DNA of 54,793 nt, taken from assembly GCA_964520655.1 (NCBI GenBank), contig CAZFNI010000014.1:1-54793 (forward strand). Direction: 5' to 3'. This DNA is from JACQQW01 sp964520655. GTDB lineage: Bacteria > Omnitrophota > Gorgyraeia > Zapsychrales > Fredricksoniimonadaceae. Positions 53,262 through 54,793 of this stretch are shown here, in pieces. A program made the translations under genes and the position numbers. Within the stretch, counting starts at the first letter, position 1. Each line of letters begins with the position of its first letter. The notes beneath the pieces were generated by a model. It was not told the DNA's origin, did no database searches, and was given only the letters and a program-made list of their open reading frames with translations.

Positions 53262-54793
53262 TTATTTCCTAAAATACATCGACTTATAATACTTCAATCC
53301 AGCCCAGAATTGATCATACGCCAAGATCGGCAGGACTGTAGAATATTCATCAGTCCATGTGCGCACATTCTTATAATCCTCTGCATTCAATGGCTGCCAT
53401 CCTTCTTTTTCAACCAAACGCTTGTAACGCTCTTCATCCCAGGTCAATGCGACCCAAACTGATCGAATTGTAATCGTGTTCCCTGAAACAATTTTTTTTG
53501 CGGCATATGCGTTGGTATCCTGGGCTATGTGCGCCAGGACAGGATCCAGATCAAAATACCGGCTAGTGATCTGGAATAAGATCCCCCCGCGTTGAGTTAA
53601 ATGCTGACGGTACAGCCCCACGACATCCTTATTGACCAAATGTACAGGAATGGCATCGCCGCCGAACGCATCCACGATCAAAAGATCATATTTCACTTGA
53701 GCATTACTTAACAGGAGAAGCCTTCCATCTCCCGTCGATATGTCAATATGTCCCCGGGCCAGCCGTAAATACCAGAAATAATCCCTGGCCAAAGCAACAA
53801 CATCCGGATCCAGCTCATAAAAATCAATCGCCAGATCCGGTTTGCTGTAAAGCGCGATCGTACCCGCCCCCAACCCTATCACACCGGCTTTTTTGACCTG
53901 GAAAATATCTTTTTGAAAAACCTGACCTAATGGGGACATGGGACTAAAATATCCGAGCGGCACATAGCGCATTACAGGATCCAGGGATTGTACACCATGT
54001 AGTGTTGTTCCATGCACGAAAGCGCGGATACCATCCTTGTCGTAGACATCATATATCCCATAATAATTTCGCGTTTTGATCAGCGAGTGCCTTGGGTTCG
54101 AAAAATAGTCCGTTGCTATCCCCAAGATAATAAAAAACATCAAAACCCACCGCGTGATCCTATTTGGGTATACCAAGACTATGATCGCTAGGGCAAACAG
54201 GAACTCAACCGGCGAATGGGATATCAATGGAACAATCCAGCTGGTCACAAAACCACCGATAAACCCGCCCAGAGAGATCATCACATAGAAGAACGTCAAA
54301 CGTCCAGCAGCAGGTCTGGTTCGGATCAATTCATTTTGTGTAAACAGACATAGAAAGAACAATACAAGATTAAACAACACCACCGACAACACTGCCGGAA
54401 AGACCGTAGTCTTTAACTGAAAATAAGCGATCCCCCCGATCGTGACAGAAACAATGACAAAAGGATTTATCCAAGAAGGACAACACGGCTTATTCTTAAA
54501 GACCAGCACAAAACTCAGCAAATAAATGCTTAGTGGGATGATCCACAATAACGGAAGAGGCGCGACCTCGCTCGTAATAAGATTCGTGACGGATAAGAAC
54601 AACATCACACCCGACGCGCTTAGCAGCACCCAGCGCAGCGCTGTTGACCGAGGTATAACATTCTCGTTATCCGTCTGTCTGCCGGCATCATTGACGGGCA
54701 GATTCCTGAAAACCCAGATCGTCAACAGCACAAGCAGGACATAAGCGGCCCGCCACACATTAAGCTGCTGGGTATTGGTCATCAGCGGCTCAA
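53262..54793 (-). CDS. fused membrane transporter-like / spermidine-synthase-like protein, second copy (5' end outside window)
   Basis: About 510 residues are present; the N-terminal part lies beyond 54793. The frame stays open to the edge, with E-P-L before the internal Met, as in the paralogue. Seven or so hydrophobic segments remain. The catalytic-like domain has GLGAGTIALYS, FYELDPDV and VDAFGGDAIPVHL. It is collinear with the 51232..53250 product, ending TDEYSTVLPILAYDQFWAGL. The next gene starts 11 bases downstream, so the two are a tandem duplication. Confidence 0.85.
   Translation of the reverse strand, partial: EPLMTNTQQLNVWRAAYVLLVLLTIWVFRNLPVNDAGRQTDNENVIPRSTALRWVLLSASGVMLFLSVTNLITSEVAPLPLLWIIPLSIYLLSFVLVFKNKPCCPSWINPFVIVSVTIGGIAYFQLKTTVFPAVLSVVLFNLVLFFLCLFTQNELIRTRPAAGRLTFFYVMISLGGFIGGFVTSWIVPLISHSPVEFLFALAIIVLVYPNRITRWVLMFFIILGIATDYFSNPRHSLIKTRNYYGIYDVYDKDGIRAFVHGTTLHGVQSLDPVMRYVPLGYFSPMSPLGQVFQKDIFQVKKAGVIGLGAGTIALYSKPDLAIDFYELDPDVVALARDYFWYLRLARGHIDISTGDGRLLLLSNAQVKYDLLIVDAFGGDAIPVHLVNKDVVGLYRQHLTQRGGILFQITSRYFDLDPVLAHIAQDTNAYAAKKIVSGNTITIRSVWVALTWDEERYKRLVEKEGWQPLNAEDYKNVRTWTDEYSTVLPILAYDQFWAGLKYYKSMYFRK

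Noticed and set aside
51232..54793. Polyamine synthesis operon
   Set aside because: The catalytic loop differs from true spermidine synthases and no speD, speA or related gene is nearby.

Overview
The window is bacterial chromosome, almost entirely coding, and every convincing gene lies on the minus strand, so transcription runs from high to low coordinates. My best guess for the source is a member of Candidatus Omnitrophota (PVC superphylum). This rests on two very large secreted proteins (1..388, cut by the window edge, and 8925..13982) whose N-terminal module and C-terminal tail I associate from memory with that phylum. It also fits a Gram-negative envelope (a TonB-like protein and an LpxL-type acyltransferase). 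The placement is inference and was not tested by a tree.

Layout in the direction of transcription. (1) 54793-51232: two tandem paralogous membrane proteins fused to a spermidine-synthase-like domain; the first is truncated by the window edge. (2) 51222-44668: a tight, overlapping operon with a small unknown protein, xseA, xseB, a small membrane protein, a HIT protein, and then menB-menA-menC-menE of the classical menaquinone pathway. (3) 44582-14035: about 30 kb of translation and transcription genes. It starts at a near-consensus promoter and runs tRNA-Thr, rpmG, tRNA-Trp, secE-nusG, rplKAJL-rpoBC, rpsLG-fusA-tuf, then the S10, spc and alpha clusters through rplQ. It ends at a strong intrinsic terminator. 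rpmD (L30) is absent. rpoC and rpsL overlap by 59 bases. A second near-consensus promoter sits in front of tuf. (4) 13982-8925: a 1685-residue secreted protein of unknown function. (5) 8875-5557: aspartate aminotransferase, PilT ATPase and isocitrate dehydrogenase, ending in a terminator. (6) 5482-5320: a long imperfect inverted repeat filling the intergenic gap. (7) 5296-1: an apparent eight-gene operon with lipB, a free-standing lipoyl domain, an MGDG-synthase-type glycosyltransferase, an LpxL-type acyltransferase, a family 2 glycosyltransferase, a TonB-like protein, a secreted thrombospondin type 1 repeat protein, and the start of a second giant secreted protein.

Region 3 builds ribosomes, RNA polymerase and the Sec channel. 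Region 2 adds quinone synthesis and exonuclease VII. Regions 4 and 7 look devoted to the cell envelope and secreted proteins, and they hold the least familiar biology: the paired giant proteins, the bacterial TSR protein and the orphan lipoyl carrier. No CRISPR array, insertion sequence, prophage or rRNA gene was seen, and no gene-free stretch exceeds 300 bases.
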